From NCBI RefSeq assembly GCF_032854445.1, contig NC_088296.1, positions 23,507,604-23,571,603 on the forward strand: a stretch of DNA of 64,000 nucleotides. Reading direction: 5' to 3'. Positions 19,947 through 30,752 of this stretch are shown here, in pieces; the stretch's first letter is position 1; each line of letters begins with the position of its first letter. A model generated the notes under the pieces. It was not told where the DNA came from. It made no database searches and was given only the letters and a program-made list of their open reading frames with translations. The DNA is from Liolophura sinensis. Lineage: Eukaryota; Mollusca; Polyplacophora; Chitonida; Chitonidae. The translations under genes were made by a program, and so were the position numbers.

Positions 19947-20420
19947 AGTATATAGGGCCTATTTGACGTGACAGCACAATATCTCTCTTTCTATAATTTT
20001 CTTAAGCGTTTTATATCTATCAGGTAAGTAGAAAACTAAGGCGGAGCTCAGGGCGCTCCATTACGCTTTCATTTGGCGCGATGGACACACATCTCCCAAC
20101 GTTTAGTATAGCTGTACACCTCGTGAGCGAGGTCAGCCTAACATTACATAGTCATTTGTGTGCTCCCATGGGTTTTCGAATTCCCAGCCGTTAAATACAT
20201 TCAACGTCCTGACTGAGTAAAGGGGACGCCTTTTATATACGCTAGGACGCAATAGCTTAGATATACATGACCGGACACGACGTTATGTGGTCTATCGAGC
20301 CAAGCCTACACATTATGTTGCACGGCTATTAAGGCAGCCAGCGAGAACAGATACCTCGCATTGCTGTCCCCGCTTCCGTTGAGCACAGTGCATGAGCCGG
20401 ACGGTAACAGTTGTGTTGTT

Positions 20421-20493
20421 CAGTTCTCTTAAGTGTGAGACTATACCATGGGCTTTCCTTAGTGCCGGTGCAGTAGCTGTCGGACACGTACTG
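20421..20493 (+). mobile_element. SINE-D body fragment
   Basis: CAGTTCTCTTAAGTGTGAGA, CTATACCATGGG, GTGCAGTAGCTGTCGGACAC match the reverse complement of 19050-19125. The tRNA-like head is missing. Confidence 0.7.
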
Positions 20494-20714
20494 ACTAAAC
20501 GAGGTTGGACACCGGGGCTTTTCGACACAGGCGATGGCTAAGCGTGGTAAATTAACAGGTCTTGTGATCTAAAATTGCGGCTTTGGTGACGATCAGTGTT
20601 GTCTGAAGTTACTTGCTTCTTGTGGATATGTGTTAGATAGACCTACAGTGTTATGTGCTTTGTACTCGGTTAGATGCCCCAGCGCGACGCCGCCATGTTC
20701 TCCTTAACCCAGGG

Positions 20715-20890
20715 GCAAAATTGACGTAACGTGCTTTGATCTATTCTCTTATCGGCGGGGCAAATTGATGAAACGTAGTTTGGATCCCGTTCTGTTAACG
20801 GCTAGGCTAAATTGACGAAACGTGCTTGGATCCCGTTCTCATAACGGCTAGGCAAAATTGACGAAACGTGCTTGGATCCCGTTCTTTTGG
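20715..20890. repeat. 46-bp tandem repeat
   Basis: Four copies of CAAAATTGACGAAACGTGCT plus TGGATCCCGTTCTCATAACGGCTAGG, spaced 44, 47 and 46 bp. The last two are nearly identical. Confidence 0.92.
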
Positions 20891-22473
20891 CGACAGGATA
20901 GAACTGGTTGCTGCTTTTCAAAGTTAATTAGCAGAGGGTTGATTTTTTACTACACTGGACGCACATCTCACTTAACTTCCAACTTCACCTGGAATATTTG
21001 AAAAGAATGAATCGGATCTACTAGACTGTATTGCTCATATCGATAGACCACATACGCTCATCGGAACAGTTACCTACGAAGAGTGACTCATGAGTAAAAT
21101 GAGTAACACAATGTATGTTTTGGGATTGACTTCCTTGTGAGTATTCAAGTCTGCATTTGTGTTTACACCTCGGAATACCGATTAAAAGAGTTTACACCTG
21201 TACGTGTAGTCAACTGGTATTTACACCTGTACGTGTAGTCAACTGGTATTGACACCTTCGGCATGTTGGTTTAATCATTTTTTTTTCTCATCTGGATGCA
21301 TATACCATTGAGCAGCACTATTTACACAACAGGGAATACTTTATGTGGGTTTGCTTGGCTATAACACCGGGTGAATCCTGGGTCATATATTATTACGTGA
21401 AATACCATTCAAGAATTCAGGAATATCCTAATTCCTGGGGATGTTAATATATTGTATAATAAACGCGGGAACTTTTCACGCCGGACAAGTGTATTAATAA
21501 ATACATATTGCATTGAATAGCGAAAGTTTCACACGTGAATAGACATACGTCTCACACCCAACAACGTTAAACGTTACACCTGCATGTGAATTGTTGTGTA
21601 AGTTGTTTCCACGTGTTTTGAATAATGTGGAACGTTTCACATTTGAATATAAAAACCCAGAAGAATTAAATATCGTATTTTGAATGGCTTTCGACTTTTC
21701 ACGTGTGAACATAGCTCTGATCTATTAAATCTCGTGTTCATAAAAAACGAGCGACATTTCAACAGACGATATAAAGTATATTAAAACAAACTGGCCCTTT
21801 TTCCACATGTGGGTTTTTCCTTGTGTATACAATCTACTCATTTATGGTCTCCACTGACTTGGAACCTCTGGAGCATAAGTGAATAAAAACTGATGGCATA
21901 TTTGACAGTGTGCCTATTGAGAGAGCGTCTTTGTGATATATTGTGCTCTACGGTGTATGCATATCTACCAGGGACGTACTACACATCTGGAGTTTGTTCA
22001 TAAGTGGACGTCTGTTCAAGCACCTGCATTCTGTTGCATAACCTCTGTCAAACGAACAAAAAGAAATAATGGATTTTATTCATGACTGTTGTTGACAAAC
22101 ATTTATACCCGTATTGACATCGATTGATACACAGTAGTCCAGTGCCTAGTGCACATTAATTCAGTACTCAGTGCCTTGTGCTGCGTTCGATTACAAACAT
22201 CCTTCCGGTGTACCACTGCTGTAACTGAAGACAAGGTAAGTAATCCTGTAATAAATCAATACCCTAGTTATGATTCTGTGAAACTAAAAAATGACATTTA
22301 CGGCTTAAGTGATTTATTTGTGAATCGATTTAGTGGTATTTAAGTGAAGTGTAAAAGTTTACCTCTTGTCCTCTACAGCCTACTTTAAAATAACTATGCT
22401 ATTCAACATTTTATCTATTTTCCTAACATAGAATTATTATGTGTGGTCGCCTCTTGTCCCTTCCATGGGAAGT
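20891..22473. other. Intergenic with minor repeats
   Basis: Holds a 30-bp direct duplication at 21191-21250 (TTACACCTGTACGTGTAGTC then AACTGGTA, twice) and loosely repeated TTTCACGTGTGAA-like palindromes between 21525 and 21715. Nothing else recognised. Confidence 0.5.
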
Positions 22474-22690
22474 GAGCGCATGGGGTTTAACGTCGTACTC
22501 AACAATTTTTCAGTCATATGTCTTAACGAAGGCAAGTAAGTTGTCCCGCCTGAGCCATTATACTGATACGGGTCAACCAGTCGTTGCACTATCCTCTTCA
22601 TGCTGAACGCCAAGCGAGGAACTTACAACTTTCTGGATCTACCGGTCCCGAAGCGGACGCTCTACCAACTGTGCTATCCGGGCCGGTACT
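22474..22690 (-). mobile_element. SINE-B with tRNA-like head
   Basis: Minus orientation: GGGGTTTAACGTCGTACTCA, CAATTTTTCAGTCATATG, CCTGAGCCATTATACTGATA, then the head. The reverse complement of 22665-22676 is TAGCACAGTTGG, a perfect box A, within GGCCCGGATAGCACAGTTGG. The box B region is decayed. This copy shows that SINE-B descends from a tRNA; it has an internal deletion of the variable middle. Confidence 0.88.
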
Positions 22691-22732
22691 TTTCAGAAAG
22701 ATCAGAATGATCAGCAACATTTTGTATGAATT

Positions 22733-23005
22733 TATTACCTTCGCGGGGTGCCTCCATGGCCGAAGGAGATGATGACCCAGAAGCCTCCCACCAATGCGGT
22801 CGACGTGAGTTCAAATCCAGTTCATGCTGGCTTCCACTTCAGCTGTAAATGGGAAGGTCTTCCAGCAATCTACAGATGATCGTGGGTATCCCCCGGGCTG
22901 TGCGCGGTTTCTCCCACCATAATGCTGACCATCGTCGTACAGGTGAAATATTCTTGTATGTGGCGTAAAACTCCAATCAAATAGATAAATAAATATTACC
23001 TTCGC
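22733..23005 (+). mobile_element. SINE-A with 12-bp target-site duplication
   Basis: SINE-A body 22745-22993 (GGGTGCCTCCATGGCCGAAG ... AAATAGATAAATAAA) bracketed by TATTACCTTCGC at 22733-22744 and 22994-23005. Box-B-like GTGAGTTCAAATCCAG is intact. Confidence 0.95.
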
Positions 23006-23284
23006 CAGCGAGGTCATGTTTATGTCGGGTTTCAGTTGTATGTCTGCTTGGTTGTCTGTCTCTTAGTACCTTTACGGAAAAAAGTTATGCACAGATATGG
23101 AAAAAAGTGTGCTCAGTTTAGCCTTGGCTCAAGAACTCAATGAGTATTTCCTTTCACTCTGTAAGTAGCAGATAGCAGAGTACTGTCCCTTTGTTGGAAC
23201 TCGTTGAAACGCATCATATGTTCCATACTCCTTACAAGTATGTGGCGCCACTAGACAAACCTGACCTTTAGTATAGAAGCTGGA

Positions 23285-23395
23285 TGAGAACATCTCGCCC
23301 CGCACCCTGTTAGCCCCGGCCGCGGCACGAGGATGGGGCAAATCGCGCGCGAATGGTAGACTTACAGTCCTCCTACAGGACAGATATCCTCGCGC
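23285..23395. repeat. CpG-rich segment, copy 1
   Basis: CCGCGGCACGAGGATGGGGC, AAATCGCGCGCGAATGG and TATCCTCGCGCGAACTT; CpG-dense against AT-rich flanks. It matches 56885-57000. Could be a dispersed repeat or a regulatory island. Confidence 0.5.
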
Positions 23396-24104
23396 GAACT
23401 TATAAACATCACTCATCAAAAACATTGCTTTGGGCATTGGTAAAAAATCACGTTCTGAATACTTTTAGATAAAGAGAATGCACGTGTGTCAATTATAAAT
23501 AGGCACAAACGTTGATCAAACAGAGTGTTTGTGTTTTCTGACATCACTTCCTGCCTCAACACTATGGTAGCCGTGATATCGGTGTTGTTCACGATTTGTG
23601 TACAAAATATCCCGGTGGTGGCAGAGGTGTTTTCAGCGAGCTTAGAGATTGGTGCGTGCGCTGTAAGGAGTATGTATGAGTACATTTAGCTTTGGCGGAG
23701 GATTGAGCCTTACATTACCTGAGTGAGTGACATCTAGATACTTTATGTAACAGTACAAAACCACATTTAGGATCATACCACTGAAGTTCTACAAATGCAA
23801 AGGCAATCGGCAACACTTGTTATTGATTCGCCGGGTGTGTAACAATACGAAAATACATCTGACATTTCACGCCTGTGGTGGCCGTGAATCTTTTCACACA
23901 CCACAGATTTGTAATACGTGTTACTGCGGCTTCATGAATGTTAGATATATTAAGTGGGTTGTGTTATGTGACGCCATACTCAAGAGTTTTTTTTTCACAA
24001 GAGCAACAGCGGCCAGTGTATTTTAAGTGGAGGAAACTGGTAGAGTACCAGAAGTCTAAAAGGAGAAGAAAACATAGAAATGATGTCAAAATCAGGTAAA
24101 ACAG

Positions 24105-24280
24105 CTCAAGTCCAGCTCATTTTAGCTTCGTCTCCAGTCAAACGTAAGAAGGTCTGCAGCAGACTTTTGATGGCCCTGGGTTAATTTCATCCAACCATTA
24201 TGATGGCTGCTGGTGTATAAGCCAAATATTCCTGAGTATGGCATAAAACTCCAATCAAATAAATAAATAAGTAAATAAAT
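24105..24280 (+). mobile_element. SINE-A fragment, decayed
   Basis: AGCTCAAGTCCAGCTCAT, GTAAGAAGGTCTGCAGCAG, CCATTATGATGGCTGCTGGT, ATATTCCTGAGTATGGC and CAATCAAATAAATAAATAAG. Head lost; many substitutions. Confidence 0.85.
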
Positions 24281-24778
24281 TGATTTGTTCATGATGCCTA
24301 ATTAAGACGTAGCCTTTAATGTGCTGTTCGATTTTCTGATTTAACTGAAACTGTCTAACATGGCCGTGGAAAAATATCCGCATGAATAGTCACATTTTAT
24401 TGTAATTGATGTATCTGAGTTGAGCACAGTACTGAACAATCTTATTTATCAGACGACAGTTACGTTTGTGGTTAAGGGAAGTTTGGCACAGCCCAGAGAA
24501 CACAAACGCTCTTCTCCAGGTACCACGCAAATCGCCTGACTTAAAGCCGCAAATCAAATCCATCTTGTTAACATGTGCGTTATAATGATTTATTTGCTCT
24601 CATCCCGCATAAATAACGCCGATGACAAAAATATGTCTCATATGCAAGGTGGTTGAAGTCAGGTGTAATGGTAGAGGGTAGGAGACAAGTTCCTTGGGAA
24701 ATCACCGCACCTTAACACGTATATACTTTACACACTCCTTTACGAAAAGCTGCATTTCAAGCCTTGATGGTCTTGGCT
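24281..24778. other. Intergenic, nothing assigned
   Basis: No repeat or gene recognised. Confidence 0.4.
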
Positions 24779-24990
24779 GCATGAGTGAATTCTTGTGGTT
24801 TAACGTCGTACTTTTTCAGTCATATGACGACGAAGGCATTACAGTGCATGTAATGCACCTCCTTGTTGCAGGACGGATTTCCACTGAGACGACTTACCGA
24901 AGGCAAGTAAGCCAGTCCGCCCGAGCCATTATGCTGATAATGGGTCAACCAGTCGTTGCACTATCCCCTTCAGGCTGAACGTGCTTTCGG
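24779..24990 (-). mobile_element. SINE-B
   Basis: GTGGTTTAACGTCGTACTTT, TTCAGTCATATGACGACGAA, CATTACAGTGCATGTAATGC, TTGCAGGACGG, GACTTACCGAAGGCAAGTAA and GGTCAACCAGTCGTTGCACT, reading minus. Near full body, no tRNA-like head. Confidence 0.9.
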
Positions 24991-25197
24991 GGCCGGTCTT
25001 GGCTGCACGAACCAAGAATCCTAGCCATGATGGAGATTTTTAATAAAACAGATATCATTGTTATGCACGGTAACTTCGAAGAAGTACATTTTGACGATCT
25101 AAACATGACGTGTTCAGCTCATGAATTAATTTTTAGGAGAAATATATTTGGTTATTTATTCTACCAAAATACCCAAGGATCGAATAAATTAGATTCG

Positions 25198-25199
25198 AA

Positions 25200-25230
<31 letters not shown>

Positions 25231-25515
25231 TGTATGTATGTATGTATGTATGTATGTACGTACGTATGTGTGTACGCTGGGGGTTTTACGTCGTTCTTAA
25301 CAAATTTTCATTCAAATGACGACGAGCAGTCATTATAGGTATATACTGTGTCTTCTTGTGACAGGTCGAGTCAATGCCGCCAAAGTGCTCCCGACACTGA
25401 AGTGTCATGTCGAAGACACAAGACATGATATCCCACACAGTCACATTATACAAACAACTGGCCAACCAGGCATGTTTCCTTGCTCTTACCTCTTAGTGCT
25501 GACGCAAAACGAGGC
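25198..25515 (-). mobile_element. SINE-C with (ATAC)n tail
   Basis: Third family (SINE-C), minus orientation: a (TATG)n run at 25198-25270 acts as its tail, then GGGGGTTTTACGTCGTTCTT, CATTCAAATGACGACGAGCA, ATACTGTGTCTTCTTGTGAC, GAGTCAATGCCGCCAAAGTG, ACTGAAGTGTCATG and CACAGTCACATTATAC. A partial copy lies at 45408-45545. Confidence 0.8.
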
Positions 25516-25958
25516 TCTTGAATATATGATACATGTATGTATAGTGACGTACGTCGATATGTTGCGCCAATTAATAACACCAAACTGACCAGATCGGCAA
25601 AAATTTGAAAGGCCAGTTGTTCACATACCACAATACATGAGTTCTATGTTGTGTAAGTGGTAAGGGCTGTTATTGTTACACTGATGGCTACCGTAGTGGC
25701 TATCGGTGCTGTTCAGCTGTTTACACTGGCTCGCACTAAACTTGCCCCATCAGTGGTGGATTCAGTCATGCACACCTCTCCCAACTGAGGGTCAGATATG
25801 ATCGATAGCCGTATAGCCGTTTGTGAACCTCGCTTCAGTAAAGCTGAGTTTCTTTGTCTGTGTAAGCCGATCGGTTTGGATCTGTTCCAACGTCTGAATA
25901 GTAGTAACTCTGGTGCAAGTGAGTACTTGATCACAATCAGGCAATTCACGCAGTATTG

Positions 25959-26592
25959 TACCGAAGATGGTTCCGGCCACTTGAATCTAAGGGTATGGAA
26001 GCTGGTTCCGCCCACTTGATTCTACGAGTAAAGGAACTGGTTCCGCCCACTTGATACTGCGAGTAAAGAAGCTCGTTCCGGCCACATGAAATTGTGAGTG
26101 CGGAAGCTGGTTTCGACCACTTGATTCTGTCAGTACTGAAGATTGTTCAGGCCACTTGATTATGCAAGTACGGAAGATGATTCCGACCACTTCATTCTAT
26201 CAGTTCTAAAATGGCTCGCACGTTTGATTCTGCGAGTATGGAATTTGTTTCCGACCACGTGATTCTGTCAGTACAGAAGATTGTTCCGGCCATTTGATTA
26301 TGCAAGTACGGAAGATGGTTCCGACCGTATGACTCTGTCAGTACGGAAGCTGGTTCGCATATTTGATTCTGCAAGTACGGAAGCTGGTACCGGCCACTTG
26401 ATTCTGTCAATACGGAAGCTGGTTCCGTCCATTTGATTATGTAAGTGCGGAAGATGGTATCGACCGCTGGATTCTGTCAGTATGGAAACTAGTTCCAGAC
26501 ATTTGATTCTGCAAGCACGGAAGCTGGTTCCGTCCACATTGATTCTGTGAGGACAGAAGATGGTTCCGGCGATATGATTCTGTGAGTACGGA
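25959..26592. repeat. 35-bp minisatellite
   Basis: About 18 copies of a 35-bp unit, consensus near GGAAGCTGGTTCCGACCACT then TGATTCTGTCAGTAC. Substitution-rich (TCCGGCC/TCCGTCC/TCGCAT) with almost no indels. Minus-strand open frames result from the lack of stop triplets in the unit. Confidence 0.93.
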
Positions 26593-26997
26593 TCAGAAAA
26601 AGATCACAATCTTTCAACATTTTTCACAAATTTGAATTGCTTAACGGCTTGAATGACGGCAGAGTAATATTATATCTTAGATTCTCGGTTTCCCTAAGAC
26701 CAATCATCTTTGTGGCTGCTTACTGGAGATTTTGGGGAGACAAATAACTGTGCAACATCATTACAGTTGATATACCAAGTTGGTGTACCTTATTTGTAAC
26801 ATATAACCTATTCGGTATATACGTAATAGCTACGTAATATACGCAATACATTCCATACAGCTAAAACAGTCGTAAATTCGCAATATCTGCCAATACGTCG
26901 ATGTGGTACTACCGTTAGGCCTCTCGTTAAGTGAAGGACCAGTGACAAAGACCAGATAAACACATGAAAGACAATAAAAAATTTCACCTGCAGACAT

Positions 26998-27545
26998 AAC
27001 AAACGATCGCCAGACAGTACCACTGGTGGATAGACAGAACGACAGATCACCAAACAGAGCAACCGAACAGAATGACCCAACGCCAGACAGAACGACCGAT
27101 CGCTTGGCAGAAAGACCGAAAGCCAGACAAAACAGATAGAATGACCGGTGGATAGACAGAACGATCGCCGGAATGCCAAACAGAACCACCGATCACCAGA
27201 CAGAACGACCGAACGCCAGACAGAACTGTCGAACGCCAGACAGAACGACCGATCACAAGACAGAATGACCGAACACCTGACAGAACGAACGAACGACAAA
27301 TAGAACGACTGGTGAATAGACAGAACGATCGCCGGAATGCCAGACAGAACGACCGATCACCAGACAGAACGACCCAATGCCAGACAGAAATAACGAACGC
27401 CAGATAGAACGACCTACCACACAGAACGACCGAACGCCAGACAGAACGGCAGAACAACAGACAGGACGACCGATCACTCTGAACGACCGATCACCTGACC
27501 GAACGACCGAATGCCAAACACAACGGCCTATCGCCAGGCAGAACG
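26998..27545. repeat. 20-bp minisatellite
   Basis: About 27 copies of a 20-bp unit, consensus GCCAGACAGAACGACCGAAC, with GATCACC and GATCGCC variants. Ends about 110 bp before the left arm of the foldback element. Confidence 0.93.
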
Positions 27546-27652
27546 ATCGACTTATACAGCCCCTTGATGCAGCTGACGTCATAACCTGGCTGTACAGCCG
27601 CATTATTTACACTCAGTGTAATTTGTCTTATCTATTTGTCATGTGGACTTAA

Positions 27653-28281
27653 GTATGGAATCAGGATGCGGCCATGCTCCCTCCTACACATTTCCTGAAA
27701 ACATGGTATTTCTTGCGCTGTAGAGTGAATTTCACGTCCTTGTTGGCATCTTGCTCTCTCGCTCAGTTCTCGACCAAATCTTGTCTAAAGATCGACCAAA
27801 TCTCGCAATGGACATTGAATCTCGGCTTAATCTCGTCTGAATGTCGCCTGTTTTGAGTCTCGTCAGAATGTTGCTGTTCCCACGAAATAAGTAATTTTGT
27901 ATCCAAACTGAAGTTTCATAAAAAGCGACATTCGGATGACAACGCGATACTCGGACGAGATTTGGCCGACAATACGATATTCAGGCGAGATTTAGACAAT
28001 ATTCGGTCGAGAAGGCGACATTTTAACCTAACCTCGCTCCGTCGTTTGAATGGCGGGTTAATCTTCACTAAATCTCGCTTTGTCGTCTAAATGACGCTTG
28101 AATCTGTACTCAATCTCGCGTTCTCGACAAAATGTGGTCTGAATGTGGTTTTTCAGTCTAGTCTGGACTACCAGCGAAGGGTTTGCGATTGGGCCCCTGT
28201 CACTGTCTGGGATCCCTCAGCCACAGTGTTAGGGTCACGTTAACACATTCGAGATATTCTCAGCCGCATGTGCGTATATGA
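27653..28281 (+). repeat. Left inverted arm of foldback element
   Basis: 629 bp, outer end AGTATGGAATCAGGATGCGG, inner end near CATTCGAGATATTCTCAGCC. Dense in AAATCTCG/TCTCG motifs. Relative to the right arm it lacks about 100 bp between GCGGCCAT and GCGCTGTAGAG. Confidence 0.82.
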
Positions 28282-28465
28282 CCTTAACTTTACGTGATTT
28301 AGTTTTATATTGATTACCAGACAAGCTGCGTGCAAGTTCAACAATCTGTGTTTAAATCTGACACAAGGGCTGCATGGGGACCCACATACTCTGCTTAGTG
28401 TGTGTGGGTCTGTGTGTGAAATCCATTTAGTAGCTACTTATATACTGCTTAATGTTAAGTGTAAG

Positions 28466-28486
28466 CGGGTAATGTTGTTGTTGTTG

Positions 28487-28526
<40 letters not shown>
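28466..28526. repeat. (GTT)n(ATT)n microsatellite
   Basis: GTT run changing into a TTA/ATT run inside the foldback loop. Confidence 0.95.
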
Positions 28527-28687
28527 GGCGATGCTGATGAAAAACAACAATGACAAAAGAGAAAGCATACATGAATCAAAAGACAAACTTCTGATCTTCT
28601 ATTTTGATAACAATGAAAAATGTGCTCATTACAATGCACCATTCAGTTCTTGTTTGCAAAATTCAAATAATCATAATAAGACATGTA

Positions 28688-28759
28688 ATAATAATTTAAT
28701 AATAATAATAATAATAATTGTTATTGTTGTTGTTGTTGTTGTTGTTATTATTATTATTA

Positions 28760-28806
<47 letters not shown>
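28688..28806. repeat. (AAT)n(TTG)n(TTA)n compound microsatellite
   Basis: AATAATA run, TTGTTG run, then a long TTATTA run. Open frames across it encode only Ile, Val and Tyr runs and are not genes. Confidence 0.95.
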
Positions 28807-28807
<1 letters not shown>

Positions 28808-28920
28808 ACCTTGACCGTAGCAAAACAATATCACGAATTAAACACACACAATCAAGGTTTTCGGTGACTGTAAAAGGGGAGAACAGTTGAGAACATACTC
28901 CCCATGTATATCAACTCGAG

Positions 28921-29170
28921 TGAATGAGTGAGTGCTTGGGGTTAATGTCGTACTTGACAATTTTTCAGTCATATGAGGACGAAAGAATCATTAGGGTGCA
29001 TATACGTGTAATGTACCTCATTGTTGCAGGACGGGTTTCCACCGCTCTGTTATTTAGTGCTGCTTCACCGAGACGACTTACCGAAGGCAAGCAAGCTGCC
29101 CCGCCTGAGCCATTATACTGATACGGGTCATCCAGTCGCTGTGCTATCCCCTTCATGCTGAACGCCAAGA
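28921..29170 (-). mobile_element. SINE-B inside foldback loop
   Basis: GAATGAGTGAGTGCTTGGGG (tail), AATTTTTCAGTCATATGAGG, ATGTACCTCATTGTTGCAGG, GACTTACCGAAGGCAAGCAA, GCCATTATACTGATACGGGT and CTTCATGCTGAACGCC. Near full body, minus orientation; probably inserted into the element after it formed. Confidence 0.92.
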
Positions 29171-29721
29171 TATGTAGTTACAACTTCGTCTTTTAATGTC
29201 TTAGATATCCAGTTGGTGACAGCCATATTTTTTACAATACATGTAGGGGACACCTGAAATGTTGCCTATTGTTAGTATATGCACGACATGCTTGTAGGAG
29301 CCAGGCCAGTGCTTGTTTTACGTGGTCGGAATGGAGTGTCTAAAGGGGCACAGTCAGCGACCGTTACCCTTTTCTCTATGTACAGCAAGCCAACCAGCTG
29401 TGGCCCAGTCACTGGCTGCCTAACCTTGTGGAAACAGACCGAGTGTCTTATGTAGCCCAGTCCCGGCCAAATATATTTGTATCTGTTTGTACAAAATCTG
29501 GAATAGCCCACTCAGTCGCTGATGCACAGTGTCCAAATAAGTAATACCTGCATGTAGGGGCCCTGCCAATAACTGCCGTCTATTGCCCTTGTTGGTAGTA
29601 CCTGTAGCGGAAGCCAATGACGTACAGGTGATACTTAAGTCGTCTCTATAGGTAATGCCGTTAGAGAAAAAGTACAGACAGTGACTGCTATACATTGTTT
29701 ATACTTTATTTTTGTCATGTA

Positions 29722-29853
29722 TGTTTAACGCTGTACTCACGAATATTTCACTTATATCACGACAGCCAACATTATGGTAGGAGGAAACCGAGAACAGCCC
29801 AGAGGAAACCTACGATTTTCCGCAAGTTGCCGGCAGATCTTCCCACGTACTCA
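29722..29853 (-). mobile_element. SINE-A fragment inside foldback loop
   Basis: TTTAACGCTGTACTCACGAA, TATTTCACTTATATCACGAC, AACATTATGGTAGGAGGAAA, CCGCAAGTTGCCGGCAGATC. The tail side is cut short. Confidence 0.85.
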
Positions 29854-29989
29854 ATGTTAAATTTTATGTTTATGAGACTCCGTGCAGCCCTGTTTGACCC
29901 TTTAACACAGACTGTTGATTAATTAATTAGTTTTTAATTATGTGCAGCTTGTTTGGTAACAAATAGAAAACTAGATTCAAATATATACG

Positions 29990-30752
29990 TATACATTCGC
30001 GGCCGAGAATAGACCATCTCGAATGTGCTAAAGTGACCCTTAGCTAAGGCTCAGACAGTGACGCGGCCATGCCACTGATAGCCTAGACTAGACCAGAAGG
30101 CGAGATTTGGTCGAGATTTGGACGACAGTGCGACATTCGTACGACATTTAGTCGAGAACGCTAGATTTAGTCGAGATTCGAGTGCCATTCAGACGACAAT
30201 GAGAGATTGGTCGAGATTAAACCCTCGTTCGCACCACAGAGTGAGATTTGGTTAAAATGTCGCCTTCTCGAAAGAATATCGTTTAAATTCCGCCTGAATG
30301 TCGCACTGACGACCAAATCTCGTCCAAATATCACATTGTCATCCCAATGTCGTTCGCTATGAAACTTCAGTTTTTGTGCAAAAATACTTATTACGTAGAG
30401 ACAGCAACATTCTGTCGAGATTGAAAAAACAGGCGAAATTCTGACGAGATTAAGCCGAGATTCAATGCCCATTGCGAGATTTGATCGATCTTTAGACAAG
30501 ATTTGATTGAGAATTGAACGAGGGAGCGAGATTCCAACGAGGAGATACGAGATTCACTCTACAGCGCGAGATTCCAACGAGAGGGTGAGATTTGCGCGAG
30601 ATTCTCGACCGAATGTCGTTGGAGCCTCGACTGGTCTCGCGTTTTAGCCCTAATCTCGACTGAATCTCGTACTGTCGTTCAAATATCACTGTTCTTGCTT
30701 TGGGAAAAATATACAAGAAAGGGGATGGCCGCATCCGGATTTCATACTAAAA
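29990..30752 (-). repeat. Right inverted arm of foldback element
   Basis: 763 bp; reverse complement of the left arm plus about 100 bp of additional CGAGATT-rich sequence near the outer end. Outer end CCGGATTTCATACT. Confidence 0.82.

Larger units (their letters stand above)
27653..30752. mobile_element. Foldback-type element with long inverted arms (3.1 kb)
   Basis: The left arm (27653-28281) and right arm (29990-30752) are reverse complements over their whole length, roughly 80% identical by eye. Shared outer ends: AGTATGGAATC and AGTATGAAATC, then GGATGCGGCCAT. Shared inner blocks: GCGCTGTAGAGTGAAT, AATCTTGTCTAAAGATCGA, CTGAAGTTTCATA, GAGAAGGCGACATTTTAACC, TCACTGTCTG and ACATTCGAGAT. Both arms are full of AAATCTCG and TCTCGAC motifs. 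The 1.7-kb loop has microsatellites and SINE copies but no transposase, so it would depend on enzymes made elsewhere. Long internally repetitive inverted ends are the hallmark of foldback elements. No target-site duplication was found, so the superfamily is open. It could also be an inverted duplication of an unknown repeat. Confidence 0.8.

Noticed and set aside
22620-22690. tRNA gene on the minus strand
   Set aside because: Box A is perfect but box B is decayed, and the sequence continues into the SINE-B body, so it is a SINE head.
23129-23437. 102-codon minus-strand frame (MPKAMFLMSDVYK...)
   Set aside because: Its centre is the CpG-rich repeated segment that recurs at 56885; the reading frame is not kept between the copies.
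26808-27652. Several overlapping minus- and plus-strand frames rich in SFCL or RPIT patterns
   Set aside because: They are translations of the 20-bp minisatellite in different frames.
28310-28890. Frames with poly-Leu, poly-Ile and poly-Tyr
   Set aside because: They are trinucleotide microsatellites.
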